DNA of 64,000 nucleotides from Arcicella sp038230735 (GCA_038230735.1 JBBRMR010000014.1:1-64000); one strand, 5' to 3'. Counted from the stretch's first letter, positions 17,801 through 26,671 are shown. Program-made: numbers and translations. Notes: generated by a model not told the origin, from the letters alone.

Positions 17801-19574
17801 GCGAAGGAATCAAAAAATTATCGTAGTCCTTTCTGGCGCCGTAAGCCGCCAAATTATGCAGACCTTTTCGGGATAATTTTAGTTTTTCAACATCGGGGTC
17901 ATACTCAAAATAGCCCTTTTGCATCATTTCTAAAAATACGGGGCGAAGGGCAACCGCATCTTTTTGAAAGGCTTGAGCAATATTGGAAACGGTGGTCGAT
18001 TGGAGGTTATTTTTTCGGATAAAATTAGAAACTACCAACAAAGGATTAAAATTATAGTTTGCTGAAATCTGAGCGAAACGTTCGGGATTGTAATAATCAA
18101 AAGACTCAAACATGGCAGGCACAACATTCTTTGCCGTGAGGATGGCAAAGTCAATTCTTCTGTCTTTTAAATTCCAAATTAAACCATCGGCTGTGATGTC
18201 CAATTTATGATAACTATCTGAATATGAGGTTCCTCTGAACCCACCTGCATCGACTTTATTCAATTTTAAGACTTCCGTTTTGCGGTTATAATTTAGTTTT
18301 AACGAAGGATGATAAAGCGAATCTTGCTCGGCAAAATAACCCGTGAAGATAGTAGTTGGTGAAGTAATCAACGAATCCCCCACCTCAAAGCGTTTGCTGG
18401 TAACTCTGAATGCTACTTTGCCATCTTTTTTTACTATAATAGTTGCATATTTTGAAGCCAAGGATGAACTCGAAATTCGATTACCAATCATTGTGAAACC
18501 GCCTTTGTAATCAATGTCGGAACTATTTTTCAGAATAACATCACTTTCAAGCGACATAAATCTTGGGAATAGCGAAGCAACATTTTTTGCCCTTTTCTTA
18601 CTCTGAAATTCAAAAATTCCTTTGATGGGAGCATTCAGTTTTTCAGCATTGGTAATGGTTGCCAAATCAGAAACCAACTTCGGGTTTCTGATTTCCATAT
18701 TATAGTTATTCAACGTTACAAAAACTTCGGGCAAGCCCACATTTTCCCAAGTAAATTTTCCACCCGTTCCTAACAAAATCCCATCTTTTACGCTCAAAAT
18801 TGGCGAAGTATTTTTTACTATCACCGAGTCGTTGGCAGTAGCAATTACCAAATCAATTCCTTTGAATTCCATGACGGGTCCAGGGTTCAAAAACTGACCA
18901 ATGGGTTCTTCTGGTACGGGGGCTTGTGCCTGTGCAGGGGCGTTGCTTGCAGTTGGTAGGGGAGCATCAAAATCTTCCCAAGCATTTTTCACGGGATTGG
19001 CTTCGGGGGTTGTGGTATTTGTAGGTAGATTGGGCTTAATGGGCTTTTCGGGCTTGTTAATTTCTATTTTTTGTTCGTTAAAACGAAAAGAAACTGAGCC
19101 ATTTTCAGCGTATAAACGGTTGAAATTAGTGGCATATATTGCCCGATTGTTAAAGAATAGGCGGCTAATTTCGATGTATCGAAGTGTTGTTTTAGTATCA
19201 CCCGTTTCAACTGATTTACGCAGCGTTTCCAAATAATTATCTAAACCACTTTGAGGAATCAAGGCATTATTTACGCCCAAAATAACCGCATCGAAAAGTG
19301 CCACATATTGCGGTGGTTTATAACCCTTTTTGAACATATAGTTAGAAAGACTCGCCAATTTTCCTTTTTGGGCATCGGTAATTTTGCCAGAATTCCAGAG
19401 TTTATCAAAATTTTGGGCAATTCCTTCCGCTTGAGGATTTTCCGAAAGAGCCAAAAAGTTCTTAGCATCCGCCAAAAATTCTTCGGGTTTATCAGATATT
19501 TTTAGTCCTTGGGCATATACATAAACACTCGAAAGAGCAAAACACAAGGCAAATAACAACGATTTGATATTCAT
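14844..19574 (-). CDS. Very large secreted hypothetical protein
   Basis: A 1576-residue protein with a clear signal peptide ending YVYAQ at residue 22. I do not recognise a family. After a helical region to about residue 190 and a proline-rich linker (PLPTASNAPAQAQAPVPEEP near 206-225), the rest is a long series of beta-rich units with words such as LSVKDGILLGTGGKFTW, KLEGKLLVRQTGLYG and MKGDVRNTTF. These recall LptA/OstA or AsmA-like beta structures without a firm match. The C-terminus is extremely Lys/Glu-rich (about the last 30 residues). It is probably periplasmic or surface-associated and is monocistronic. Confidence 0.8.
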   Translation of the reverse strand: MNIKSLLFALCFALSSVYVYAQGLKISDKPEEFLADAKNFLALSENPQAEGIAQNFDKLWNSGKITDAQKGKLASLSNYMFKKGYKPPQYVALFDAVILGVNNALIPQSGLDNYLETLRKSVETGDTKTTLRYIEISRLFFNNRAIYATNFNRLYAENGSVSFRFNEQKIEINKPEKPIKPNLPTNTTTPEANPVKNAWEDFDAPLPTASNAPAQAQAPVPEEPIGQFLNPGPVMEFKGIDLVIATANDSVIVKNTSPILSVKDGILLGTGGKFTWENVGLPEVFVTLNNYNMEIRNPKLVSDLATITNAEKLNAPIKGIFEFQSKKRAKNVASLFPRFMSLESDVILKNSSDIDYKGGFTMIGNRISSSSLASKYATIIVKKDGKVAFRVTSKRFEVGDSLITSPTTIFTGYFAEQDSLYHPSLKLNYNRKTEVLKLNKVDAGGFRGTSYSDSYHKLDITADGLIWNLKDRRIDFAILTAKNVVPAMFESFDYYNPERFAQISANYNFNPLLVVSNFIRKNNLQSTTVSNIAQAFQKDAVALRPVFLEMMQKGYFEYDPDVEKLKLSRKGLHNLAAYGARKDYDNFLIPSLYSSNSKDTTSNASLSLKDNQLVIRGVKQFYLSDSLNVYMAPYDNLIKVNKDRNFGISGELKTGNFRFRGKDLSFNYGEFSVKLNKIDSITFIPQKELAKKGRTEIGGDLKYEAGVIYINKPDNKSGRQRLVEYPRLVVPTGVTAYFDHPWRANAAYTKNIFFKVPSIDFDSLNIKDIDFVGTFNSDGIFPPFKEILISMPDNSLGFSHKPVEGKYNLYGGKTFVKFTSPLVMDRRGLHTEGEINHLTAQIQAKEALFTLDSVTASGTTGIINEGTVGQAYFTKVDIKNYSLKWQPKVDSMLVVTKGNSFDFYAGSSKLEGKLLVRQTGLYGFGAVKRQDSETVSDNFKFGKEAFTAEMADLSVGNNLKTSKPALLGKNMNVSFNLATGLVSIKTPTNLKLDDSTSLFFPYTAYKTSINSAEWDINKKTITMKGDVRNTTFTSIEPSQEGLSFNGSEALYEIEKQSLNINGVPFIKSADAKIFPDKGAVSIRRDAEMRGFYNAKLQVDTINGYHNLVNGNIRILSRTKFDGDATYRFPNLAGDTLNIKMGNFEFKESIMDARKKTKGYTTTAKATIDQTDKFHLSPKILYRGDITMLATDKNLTLSGFIRPESKNRIDVVNWIAYKGNSTDEVNLQVQPNLKGDLNTPIYAGLHLRSESTGIYTTFLSGKESPKDEDIITVNGQLRDIPKSERFEIGPDDRNKSYEVSRYVYDDGKKTLNLEGNFNFFNPSTLLQSAGFAEMRVDSGKYKFDQMLVVNFPMPVEVLKAMADKIVKTNLDARDNASADEPEDKERLISKLANILGGKTIDAFERRLKNEHVPLHSINAKLNTSMVISKANLRYSEKYSGFYSIGKLSIASIGGTDINSEVEGLLEIKKTAEGDEFYLYLEPSTDVWYFMAYLKNEMGVISSDGEFNNAVAAKSKGVKKGGGKNAYTFLGVGAEEKFTFTERFAEMYRTKTEKGKKVVKKEDAKKEEKKKEEVKEGF

Positions 19575-19577
19575 AAA

Positions 19578-19601
19578 TTTTACAGATTAACTTCTGTAAA
19601 A
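19578..19601. promoter_or_regulatory. Perfect 9-bp dyad before the large secreted protein gene
   Basis: TTTTACAGA at 19578-19586 and TCTGTAAAA at 19593-19601 form a perfect dyad with a 6-base loop, immediately upstream of the start codon at 19574 (minus strand). The outer half, TTCGTTAATTTTACAGAA in gene orientation, is nearly repeated upstream of nth (about 24990-25010). It could be an operator or leader hairpin. Confidence 0.4.
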
Positions 19602-19643
19602 TTAACGAAATAATTAGGAATGGTATTTCGTTGGGGAGGGTAA

Positions 19644-20477
19644 TTAAATCCGCTCAAAAACCACCGCCGCCCAATTATTCTTATTTTCAGTCTGTACTTT
19701 CACCAAACCCACTTCTTTTGCCACATTTTCGATGTCTTCGATGTCTTGTTGATAAAAACCGCTGACCACTAATTGCGAAGGGGTAGGTTTCATAAATGCT
19801 ACGTATTTTGGAATGTCTCGCATCAAAATATTACGGTTGATATTCGCCAAAACGATGTCATATTGGTCGGCAGGTTCATCTTCAATCGTGCCTTGACGGA
19901 TGGTAATATTTTGACAATCATTGAGTTGGCAATTTTCACGAGAGTTTTCGGCAGCCCATTCTTCAATATCGAATCCTGATACTTCTTTTGCTCCCAACTT
20001 ACTGGCTAAGATGGCTAATATGCCAGTTCCGCAACCTACGTCCAATACTTTTTTGCCTTCATGATTCACGTTCATCTGCAATCCTAAGACCATCGAAGTA
20101 GTTTCATGGTGTCCCGTTCCGAACGACATTTTCGGGTTTATCAATAAGTCATATTCAATAGTTGGGTCAGTTTCGTGGAAACTTGCCCGTACTCGTACAC
20201 GACCATTAGCAGCAATGATGGGTTCGTAATTTCTCTCCCACTCTTCATTCCAGTTCTTTTTTTCGAGGGTTTTATACGAATATCGGATAGAAGTCATCGG
20301 CAGGTAACGCTCCATAATCTCGTCAAGGGCAGTTTCTGAAAATAAATCTTCGGTAATGTAGGCATTCAATCCATCGGTTTCTTCGGTGAAAGTTTCGTAG
20401 CCGATTTCGCCTAATTCAGCCATAAAAATATCCGAAAATTCAGGATTGACGAATAGTTGTAATTCTATGTGATTCAT
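19644..20477 (-). CDS. prmA: Ribosomal protein L11 methyltransferase
   Basis: A 277-residue enzyme that trimethylates ribosomal protein L11. The N-terminal L11-recognition domain covers about 1-90. The methyltransferase domain carries the family signature MSFGTGHHETT near 118-128, motif I VLDVGCGTGILAILASK near 145-161, and LANINRNIL near 208-216 in place of an NPPY-type motif, as is usual for PrmA. The length is normal for Bacteroidota, whose enzymes are slightly shorter than the E. coli one. The end lies 69 bases from the start of the large secreted protein gene, in the same direction. Confidence 0.95.
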   Translation of the reverse strand: MNHIELQLFVNPEFSDIFMAELGEIGYETFTEETDGLNAYITEDLFSETALDEIMERYLPMTSIRYSYKTLEKKNWNEEWERNYEPIIAANGRVRVRASFHETDPTIEYDLLINPKMSFGTGHHETTSMVLGLQMNVNHEGKKVLDVGCGTGILAILASKLGAKEVSGFDIEEWAAENSRENCQLNDCQNITIRQGTIEDEPADQYDIVLANINRNILMRDIPKYVAFMKPTPSQLVVSGFYQQDIEDIENVAKEVGLVKVQTENKNNWAAVVFERI

Positions 20478-20587
20478 TCTTTTTGATTAAAATTTAGGTA
20501 AAATTAGTCAAAAAAGAGGGGATTAAAAACGTAATCCAAAGCATTATACCATCATAAAAACTTTGGTAATTTTTTGAAATGCACAAG

Positions 20588-20621
20588 CGGATTTATTGTT
20601 AAAAAAGTCCGTGTAAATCCG
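20588..20621. repeat. Small dyad word (CGGATTTA) between prmA and the CoA transferase gene
   Basis: CGGATTTA at 20588-20595 is inverted at 20614-20621 (TAAATCCG), followed by CCGTCAAATCAGTGG-like words. No T-tract follows on the minus strand, so termination is doubtful. It belongs to the dyad-word pattern seen in many gaps here. Confidence 0.4.
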
Positions 20622-20633
20622 TCAAATCAGTGG

Positions 20634-21812
20634 TCAAATATTTTCCTTCAAACCAAATAGTTCCTTCAAAATCGCCTCTGTATCTTCCCCCAAAAGCGGT
20701 GCAGCCCATGATGGTTTGGCTTCGGTTTCAGAGAATTTTATCGGTACACCAATGCTTTTCAATTTCCCTGCCGTGGGGTGTTCAGTTTCAATAATCATCT
20801 GACGTTCAAGAAGATGAGGGTCATTTTCTAAGTCTTCCAAACCGTAAACGGGGCTAATCAGAAGGTCGCTTTCAAAACCAAATTGCACCCATTCTGATTG
20901 ATTTCTTTCTAAAAATAAACCCCCAATCAAATTCTTGAAACTTTGTAATTGTTCCGTATTTTGGGGAATCATAAACATTTTCCAGTCAGGTTTGTTGGTC
21001 AAATCACAGAATTTGTTCCAAAACTTAGCTTCTAATGTCCCCAAAGCAACGTATTTTTTATCCTGACAAACGTAAACGCCATAGTTCGGCATCCCACCCG
21101 AAAGTGGTAATGTCCCTCTAATCTGGGCTTGAAGCGTAGCGGAATATGAAGCGTAAGAGACTGATAATAAAGGCATTACGGCATCCGTCATAGACACATC
21201 CACGTGCTGACCTACGCCAGTTTGGGTACGTGAATGCAAAGCCGCAAGCGTTGCAATTACGCTCATATACGAGCCACCCGCAATATCCGCCAACTGAACG
21301 CCGAGTAGGGGAGGGACTTCATCGGCATTGCCCGTGATACCCAAAATTCCTGTGTAACTGATGTAATTTAGATCATGCCCCGCCAAATGGGCGTAAGGTC
21401 CCGTTTGTCCGTAACCCGTAACGGAAACGTAGATTATTTTTGGATTTACTGCCTTGGCGGCTTCGTAACCAATGCCTATTTTATCCAAAAATTGGGGTCG
21501 AAATTGCTCCACCACCACATCGGCAGTTTTGATGAGTTCAAAGAAAATCTTTCGCCCCTCTTTCGACTTATAATCTAACAGCATACTCCTTTTAGAACGA
21601 TTGTACGCCAGATAATTGACCGATTCACCCCCCACAAAAGGCGGAAACATCCTGACATAATCAGGGGCATTGGGGTCTTCAATTTTGATAACCTCCGCAC
21701 CCATATCTGCCATGAGCATTGTCCCCAAAGGTCCTGGCAATAAGCGAGTTAAGTCTAAAATTCGGATGCCTTGGAGTGGTCCAGTTTGGGGTTTTCGGGT
21801 CTGGGATTGCAT
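20634..21812 (-). CDS. CaiB/BaiF-type (class III) CoA-transferase
   Basis: A 392-residue protein. The start at 21812 (MQSQTRKPQTG) is preferred to one 16 codons upstream because the family begins with LQGIRILDLTRLLPGPLG a few residues in. The class III hallmarks are ADMGAEVIKIEDP, YLAYNRSKRSMLLDYKS, and GHDLNYISYTG, whose Asp matches the catalytic aspartate position of formyl-CoA transferase. It should move CoA between carboxylic acids; substrates are unknown, and there is no acyl-CoA gene next to it to help. It lies alone between prmA and the MerR-type regulator, same strand. Confidence 0.9.
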   Translation of the reverse strand: MQSQTRKPQTGPLQGIRILDLTRLLPGPLGTMLMADMGAEVIKIEDPNAPDYVRMFPPFVGGESVNYLAYNRSKRSMLLDYKSKEGRKIFFELIKTADVVVEQFRPQFLDKIGIGYEAAKAVNPKIIYVSVTGYGQTGPYAHLAGHDLNYISYTGILGITGNADEVPPLLGVQLADIAGGSYMSVIATLAALHSRTQTGVGQHVDVSMTDAVMPLLSVSYASYSATLQAQIRGTLPLSGGMPNYGVYVCQDKKYVALGTLEAKFWNKFCDLTNKPDWKMFMIPQNTEQLQSFKNLIGGLFLERNQSEWVQFGFESDLLISPVYGLEDLENDPHLLERQMIIETEHPTAGKLKSIGVPIKFSETEAKPSWAAPLLGEDTEAILKELFGLKENI

Positions 21813-21905
21813 GGAGAAAATATTATAATTTTGTAAGATATAACCACAAAAATAGGTCAAAGAATTCGATTCCTTGACCTATTTTTATGAATATATAAAA
21901 TCTTA

Positions 21906-22784
21906 CTACTCCGAAGCAATCTCCATCAATTGCTTGATTTGCGTAATCACTTCCACATTATCGGGACAATCAATATCCTGCCCAACTACTTGATAACCAG
22001 TCAGTAATATCTTGGCGTCTGGAAATTCTTTGGCTAATTTATAGACATATCGTTGAATTTCATCTTGCCCGGGCACGGAGGTTATCACCGAGAAAATATA
22101 GTCAGGTTTATGAAGCGTATTGGCAAAAACCAATTCATTAAACGGTAAACTCTGCCCTAAATAAATTACCTTATTTTGGCGTGAACGGGCAATATAATTA
22201 CCAAATAAAAGACTGATTTCGTGCATTTCGCCTTCGGGCAAAAACATTAGATATTTTTTTGCTCCCAACCGTAACGAAGGTAATTGTCCGTCAATGGCAA
22301 CGATGAGTTTCTGGCGAATGAGATTTGAAATAAAATGCTCTTGGGCGGGACCAATTGACCCCGTAATCCAAAGCGTTCCGATGCGAGCTAAAAATGGATA
22401 AATGATATTGACCATCATGTTCTCGAAGCCAAATTGGAGGGTATTGGTACTGACAATCTTCTCAAAGCGTTCTTCGTCCAAGTCCAACATCGAAATCGTG
22501 AGGGCGTGAATCTGGTCTGGATAATTTAATTGCTTATTCGAAATCGACATTACTTCCTTCGACATTTCATCGGCTTCCATCTTGGAAATCTCCGAAATCT
22601 TGTAACCGTGTTCTTTCAAAAGGGCAATATTCAGTACCAATTTCAAGTCCTTATCGTCATAAGTACGGATATTGGTGTCTGTCCGTTCTGGTTTCAGAAT
22701 GTCGTAACGTTGTTCCCAAATTCGAAGTGTATGTGCCTTGATACCCGAAAGCTGTTCAAGATCTCTGATTGAATAAATGCTCAT
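21906..22784 (-). CDS. MerR-family regulator with cobalamin-binding domain (CarH-like)
   Basis: A 292-residue protein. An N-terminal MerR winged helix at 1-70 (YSIRDLEQLSGIKAHTLRIWEQRYDIL) is followed by a four-helix region and a B12-binding Rossmann domain at about 175-290. The W139-x9-E149-H150 pattern matches the Wx9EH light-sensing motif of CarH, and H188 in GEMHE is at the expected lower cobalt-ligand position. In CarH, adenosylcobalamin and green/blue light control carotenoid genes. Here the gene directly follows a CruF-type carotenoid gene on the same strand, supporting that role. Confidence 0.88.
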   Translation of the reverse strand: MSIYSIRDLEQLSGIKAHTLRIWEQRYDILKPERTDTNIRTYDDKDLKLVLNIALLKEHGYKISEISKMEADEMSKEVMSISNKQLNYPDQIHALTISMLDLDEERFEKIVSTNTLQFGFENMMVNIIYPFLARIGTLWITGSIGPAQEHFISNLIRQKLIVAIDGQLPSLRLGAKKYLMFLPEGEMHEISLLFGNYIARSRQNKVIYLGQSLPFNELVFANTLHKPDYIFSVITSVPGQDEIQRYVYKLAKEFPDAKILLTGYQVVGQDIDCPDNVEVITQIKQLMEIASE

Positions 22785-22908
22785 GTCTTATTTATACAAT
22801 ATAGCAATTTTAAAATATATAATCCAAAATTTTTCAGTTCTATATGTTAAGAATAGTAACATTATGTTTAACAAAATGTTTTGAATCTTTAAACAAATCA
22901 GATTTCGC

Positions 22909-23595
22909 TTAAACAAAATAGTGGAAAATAGAAATGGTAATAAAAAAGAGGAATTGCAAAAAAAGAAGCAATAAAGCCAAAGGATTTGCTTTTGAAAACT
23001 TGGTATTTAAGAATAAATAATTAAAGCCAAAAGAAAGTAAAAACCATGCTTGGAAGTTCTGGAAAGGAATTATGCCCGATTGCCAATGCCAAAAATCTAA
23101 GCTAATTGCCACGGGTTCAATCAAGTAATCTAAGCCCACCATCAGCATTGAGGCAATGATAGATTGGATAAAAATTGAAGTAAAAAAGGGTTTGTGTTTG
23201 ATGTTTGAAAACACAGTGTTTACACTCGTTGATGAACAATACACTAATAATAACCAATTCGCCCCAATCACCAAAGGAACCTTAAAAAATTGAGTTCCCA
23301 GCGTTTGTCCATACCAATATTTTCCGAAAATCATACCCGTATGTACCCCCGTAACTTCCACAAAAAAGCCCGCCCAAAAGATAAAAATAGCCGTGAAAAT
23401 GAAAGATTTATTGAAATCTTGATGAAAGATAAGCAACAAAATTAAAGAAACCCAAAGATTGAGAGGAGCGGCGAGTTTAAAGTAAGGTTGCGTGTATGGA
23501 ATTAACAAACCAATCGTTCCTGCGAGGTACATCAGTATGATTACGACAAAAGTAATTTTACGATATTTGACGGTAAGGAGCGATTGTATGGACAT
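22909..23595 (-). CDS. Carotenoid biosynthesis membrane protein, CruF type
   Basis: A 228-residue protein with about seven membrane segments. The conserved stretch FFVEVTGVHTGMIFGKYWYG, then LGTQFFKVPLVIGANW, and the later LDYLIEPVAISLDFWHW are the hallmark of the DUF422/CruF family, which includes a 1',2'-hydratase acting on carotenoid psi ends and related proteins. The start at 23595 is chosen; an ATG six codons earlier is also open. It is upstream of the CarH-like regulator on the same strand. No other carotenoid gene is in the window, so the full pathway must be elsewhere. Confidence 0.85.
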   Translation of the reverse strand: MSIQSLLTVKYRKITFVVIILMYLAGTIGLLIPYTQPYFKLAAPLNLWVSLILLLIFHQDFNKSFIFTAIFIFWAGFFVEVTGVHTGMIFGKYWYGQTLGTQFFKVPLVIGANWLLLVYCSSTSVNTVFSNIKHKPFFTSIFIQSIIASMLMVGLDYLIEPVAISLDFWHWQSGIIPFQNFQAWFLLSFGFNYLFLNTKFSKANPLALLLLFLQFLFFITISIFHYFV

Positions 23596-23712
23596 TTTTA
23601 ATGAAATAAACATTGATATAAATTATGAATTCAAGTCGGTGATTGTCAGAAAATTAATATGAGTAGTTATTAGTATTTCGATGCGACCTTTGCTTGATTT
23701 GATGTTCGGAAT

Positions 23713-24285
23713 TTAACTAACTGATTTAAACCAATCTTGATACCCCTTCACCGCTAAAACAATCAAAAAAACATACAAAATAGCCGTTGTATTTAGTCCC
23801 TTATATAGATACATTCCTACGTAGGCAACATTCCCAAAAATCCATAATATCCAGTTTTCCAGATATTTACGAGCCGTCATCCACGTAGCAATCAGACTTA
23901 TTGCCGTCAATGAAGAATCTAAATATGGTAAACTGGCTTGTGAATATTGGCTGAATAAATAGCCCGACATGATGCTAAAAATGAGAAAAAATCCAATACA
24001 AATTACGGATAATTCTGCAGGAATTTTACTGACTAACAAAATCATTTTTTGCTTACTCCCAAACTGCCAAGAATACCAGCCGTAAACACTAAGGAGTATG
24101 AAAATACCTTGCAAACCCATATCTGAAAATAGATGGGCTTGATAGAAAATAATACTATAAATTGCGGAGGAGACTATCGCCCAAAACCATCCCCAAACGT
24201 TCTGTTGCGTATTGAGCCAAATACAAATTAGTGAAGTAAGAATGCCGAGGTTTTCGAGCCAGTTTTGTTGTAAATAATTTATCAT
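23713..24285 (-). CDS. pnuC: PnuC-type nicotinamide riboside transporter
   Basis: A 190-residue membrane protein with about seven helices. NVWGWFWAIVSSAIYSIIFY near 28-47, LLSVYGWYSWQFG near 67-79 and the later NVAYVGMYLYKGL are characteristic of PnuC vitamin transporters, which take up nicotinamide riboside by facilitated diffusion; related members carry thiamine or riboflavin. No NadR-like kinase is nearby, so substrate assignment is by family only. The start overlaps the stop of nth by 4 bases (ATGA), so the two genes are translationally coupled. Confidence 0.88.
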   Translation of the reverse strand: MINYLQQNWLENLGILTSLICIWLNTQQNVWGWFWAIVSSAIYSIIFYQAHLFSDMGLQGIFILLSVYGWYSWQFGSKQKMILLVSKIPAELSVICIGFFLIFSIMSGYLFSQYSQASLPYLDSSLTAISLIATWMTARKYLENWILWIFGNVAYVGMYLYKGLNTTAILYVFLIVLAVKGYQDWFKSVS

Positions 24286-24956
24286 ATAGCTTTCTGTTGT
24301 GCCTTCATTACCTTCCTTTCCAACGTCTCATAATACTTACATAAGCCTTTCAAGGCACATTCTCCGCATTTTGGCGAACGGGCTACGCATACATAACGTC
24401 CGTGTAAAATGAGCCAATGATGAGCCACCGCCACATTTTCTTTCGGGATATATTTGATTAACTCTCGTTCCACTGCCAAAGGGGTTTTTGCGGTTTTTGG
24501 CACTAAGCCAAGCCGATGAGAAACCCTAAAAACGTGGGTATCAACCGCCATCGCAGGCTGATTATAAATTACCGAAACGATAACATTAGCTGTCTTTCGC
24601 CCCACACCTTGCAACGTTTGCAATTCTTCAATGTTGCTGGGTACTTCCGAATTATATTCATTGACCAATCTTTGAGCCATCGCAATCAAGTGTTTAGCTT
24701 TATTATTTGGATATGAAATGGAACGAATAAGATTAAAAACCTCTTCAAATTCACCCCGTGAAAGTGATTCTGGGTCGGGGAAACGCTCGAAAAGTTTGGG
24801 TGTAACCATATTTATTCGCTTGTCCGTGCATTGGGCAGACATTATCACGGCAACCAACAATTCGTAAGGATTTCGGTACGCCAATTCAGTTTCGGCAATC
24901 GGAAAGTTTTCAGTAAAATAGCTTATTAGTTGTTTATATCGGTCTTTTTTGAGCAT
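24282..24956 (-). CDS. nth: Endonuclease III (DNA glycosylase/AP lyase)
   Basis: A 224-residue base-excision repair enzyme for oxidised pyrimidines. The helix-hairpin-helix LQGVGRKTANVI carries catalytic K121, AVDTHVFRV carries catalytic D139, and the C-terminal [4Fe-4S] site is C190-x6-C197-x2-C200-x5-C206. Length is standard. It is the first gene of a two-gene operon with pnuC, overlapping by 4 bases. It is divergent from the Tat oxidoreductase gene across a 233-base gap containing a 16-bp palindrome. Confidence 0.96.
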   Translation of the reverse strand: MLKKDRYKQLISYFTENFPIAETELAYRNPYELLVAVIMSAQCTDKRINMVTPKLFERFPDPESLSRGEFEEVFNLIRSISYPNNKAKHLIAMAQRLVNEYNSEVPSNIEELQTLQGVGRKTANVIVSVIYNQPAMAVDTHVFRVSHRLGLVPKTAKTPLAVERELIKYIPKENVAVAHHWLILHGRYVCVARSPKCGECALKGLCKYYETLERKVMKAQQKAI

Positions 24957-25060
24957 TTTAAGGGAATAGTTATTGATAATAATGGATTTATTTCTGTAAA
25001 ATTAAGCGAATTTATTAAGGTTTACACTAATGTTATATAGCTACATTATTTACCGACATC

Positions 25061-25076
25061 ATCAGTTAAAACTGAT
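25061..25076. promoter_or_regulatory. 16-bp palindrome in the nth / oxidoreductase divergent gap
   Basis: ATCAGTTAAAACTGAT at 25061-25076 is a perfect palindrome between the divergent nth and Gfo/Idh/MocA genes. It may be an operator. A TATATTTA box at 25156-25163, 27 bases before the plus-strand start codon, may be the -7 element of the oxidoreductase promoter. Nothing else is evident in this gap. Confidence 0.35.
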
Positions 25077-25189
25077 AATCTGAAATGTAACCATTCCAAC
25101 ACAAAATACTCCCAAAACAATATAAGTATAATGTACAGAATTCTGCCTTTTTACTTATATTTACAACATCAACCTAATTACATTCAAGT

Positions 25190-26635
25190 ATGAATCAACT
25201 CGACAACTCACGTAGAGATTTTATCAAAAAGGCTTCCTTGGCGGTTGGAAGTTTTTATATTGTTCCCCGCCATGTGTTGGGCAAAGGCTTTATTGCCCCA
25301 TCTGATAAACTAAACATTGCCTCTGTTGGTTTAGGTGGAAAGGGCTGGACTGATTTAAACGGGGCTTGGAATAATGGCACAGAAAATATCGTTGGGCTTT
25401 GTGATGTCGATGATAGGAGTGCTGCCCCCGCCATCAAAAAATTCCCCGATGCCAAGTTCTACAAGGACTTTCGTAAGATGTTGGAACAGGAAAAAAGCAT
25501 TGATGCCGTAACCGTTACCACGCCCGACCATACGCATTATGCGGTGGCGATGATGGCAATGCAGATGGGGAAGCACGTATATGTACAAAAACCATTAGCT
25601 CATAACCTCTTGGAAGTCAGGAAGATGACTGAGGCGGCGGTACAGTATAAGTGCGTTACCCAAATGGGAAACCAAGGTGGTTCGAGTGATGATGTTCGGC
25701 GTTTTATTGAATGGTATCAGGCGGGTTTAATTGGTGAAGTAAACCGTGTTCACGTTTGGACGAACCGTCCTGTTTGGCCCCAGGGACTGCCAACGCCTAC
25801 TGAAAAAATGGAAGTTCCCAAAGAATTAGATTGGGATTTGTGGCTCGGTCCTGCCAAATATCGTGATTATAATGCTGCCTATCATCCTTTTGATTGGCGT
25901 GGTTGGGTTGATTTTGGCACGGGTGCTTTGGGCGATATGGGTTGCCATATGATGGACCCACCTTACAAGGCTTTAGGTTTGGGTTATCCTTCGGAAGTGG
26001 AATGTAGTCTTACTAACGCTTGGGCGGGTAAATTTAAGGAGGGTTATTATCCTGATAGTTTCCCAGTGGCTTCCAAAATCCACTTAAAATTTCCTCGAAA
26101 AGGTAAAGACGACGTAAAATTGACGTGGTACGATGGTGGAATTATGCCCGAACGTCCTGATGAAATTCCTTCGGATGTAATGATGGGCGATGTTAGTGGA
26201 GGCGTTTTGATGATTGGGTCGAAAGGTGTAATGAGTTGTGGGTTATACGGAAAAAACCCCATGCTTTTTCCTGAAAATAAATTAAAAGAAGCGGGAGACA
26301 AAGTGCCAATGACCATTCCAAGAGTGGTAGGTGCTGACGGTGCGGGTCATTATCAGCAATGGTTACAAGCCTGTAAAGATGGTTACGGCAAACATAAACC
26401 GTTGAGTTCTTCGTTTGATTATGCGGGACCAATGTCTGAAACCGTTATTATGGGAAACTTGGCAATTCGTAGTCATTTTTATCGTACTGAAAAGAAAAAT
26501 CCCGTTTGGATTGACAAGTGGGATTACCCAGGACAGAAAAAACTTCTTTGGGATGGTAAGAACCTAAAAATTACTAACTTCGATGAAGCCAACGCTTTTG
26601 TGAAGCGGGATTATCGGGAAGGATGGATTATGTAA
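25190..26635 (+). CDS. Tat-exported Gfo/Idh/MocA-family oxidoreductase (copy 1)
   Basis: A 481-residue NAD(P)-dependent sugar or polyol oxidoreductase. The N-terminus has a twin-arginine signal (SRRDFIKKAS then a hydrophobic stretch), so export after folding with its cofactor is expected. The Rossmann part has IASVGLGGKG and CDVDDR, and the usual EKP motif is QKP (YVQKPLAHNLLEVRKM). The C-terminal domain has DFGTGALGDMGCHMMDPP near 240. It is followed after 36 bases by a closely similar copy. Related Bacteroidota enzymes act on glycans or sugar derivatives; the substrate is unknown here. Confidence 0.9.
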   Translation: MNQLDNSRRDFIKKASLAVGSFYIVPRHVLGKGFIAPSDKLNIASVGLGGKGWTDLNGAWNNGTENIVGLCDVDDRSAAPAIKKFPDAKFYKDFRKMLEQEKSIDAVTVTTPDHTHYAVAMMAMQMGKHVYVQKPLAHNLLEVRKMTEAAVQYKCVTQMGNQGGSSDDVRRFIEWYQAGLIGEVNRVHVWTNRPVWPQGLPTPTEKMEVPKELDWDLWLGPAKYRDYNAAYHPFDWRGWVDFGTGALGDMGCHMMDPPYKALGLGYPSEVECSLTNAWAGKFKEGYYPDSFPVASKIHLKFPRKGKDDVKLTWYDGGIMPERPDEIPSDVMMGDVSGGVLMIGSKGVMSCGLYGKNPMLFPENKLKEAGDKVPMTIPRVVGADGAGHYQQWLQACKDGYGKHKPLSSSFDYAGPMSETVIMGNLAIRSHFYRTEKKNPVWIDKWDYPGQKKLLWDGKNLKITNFDEANAFVKRDYREGWIM

Positions 26636-26671
26636 TTTCAAAACACTTTCAAAACACAATTATACAAAAAA

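Noticed and set aside
15319..19505. Several open frames opposite to the 1576-residue gene
   Set aside because: They lie wholly inside the long gene on the other strand, with no domains or start signals, and are best explained as shadows.
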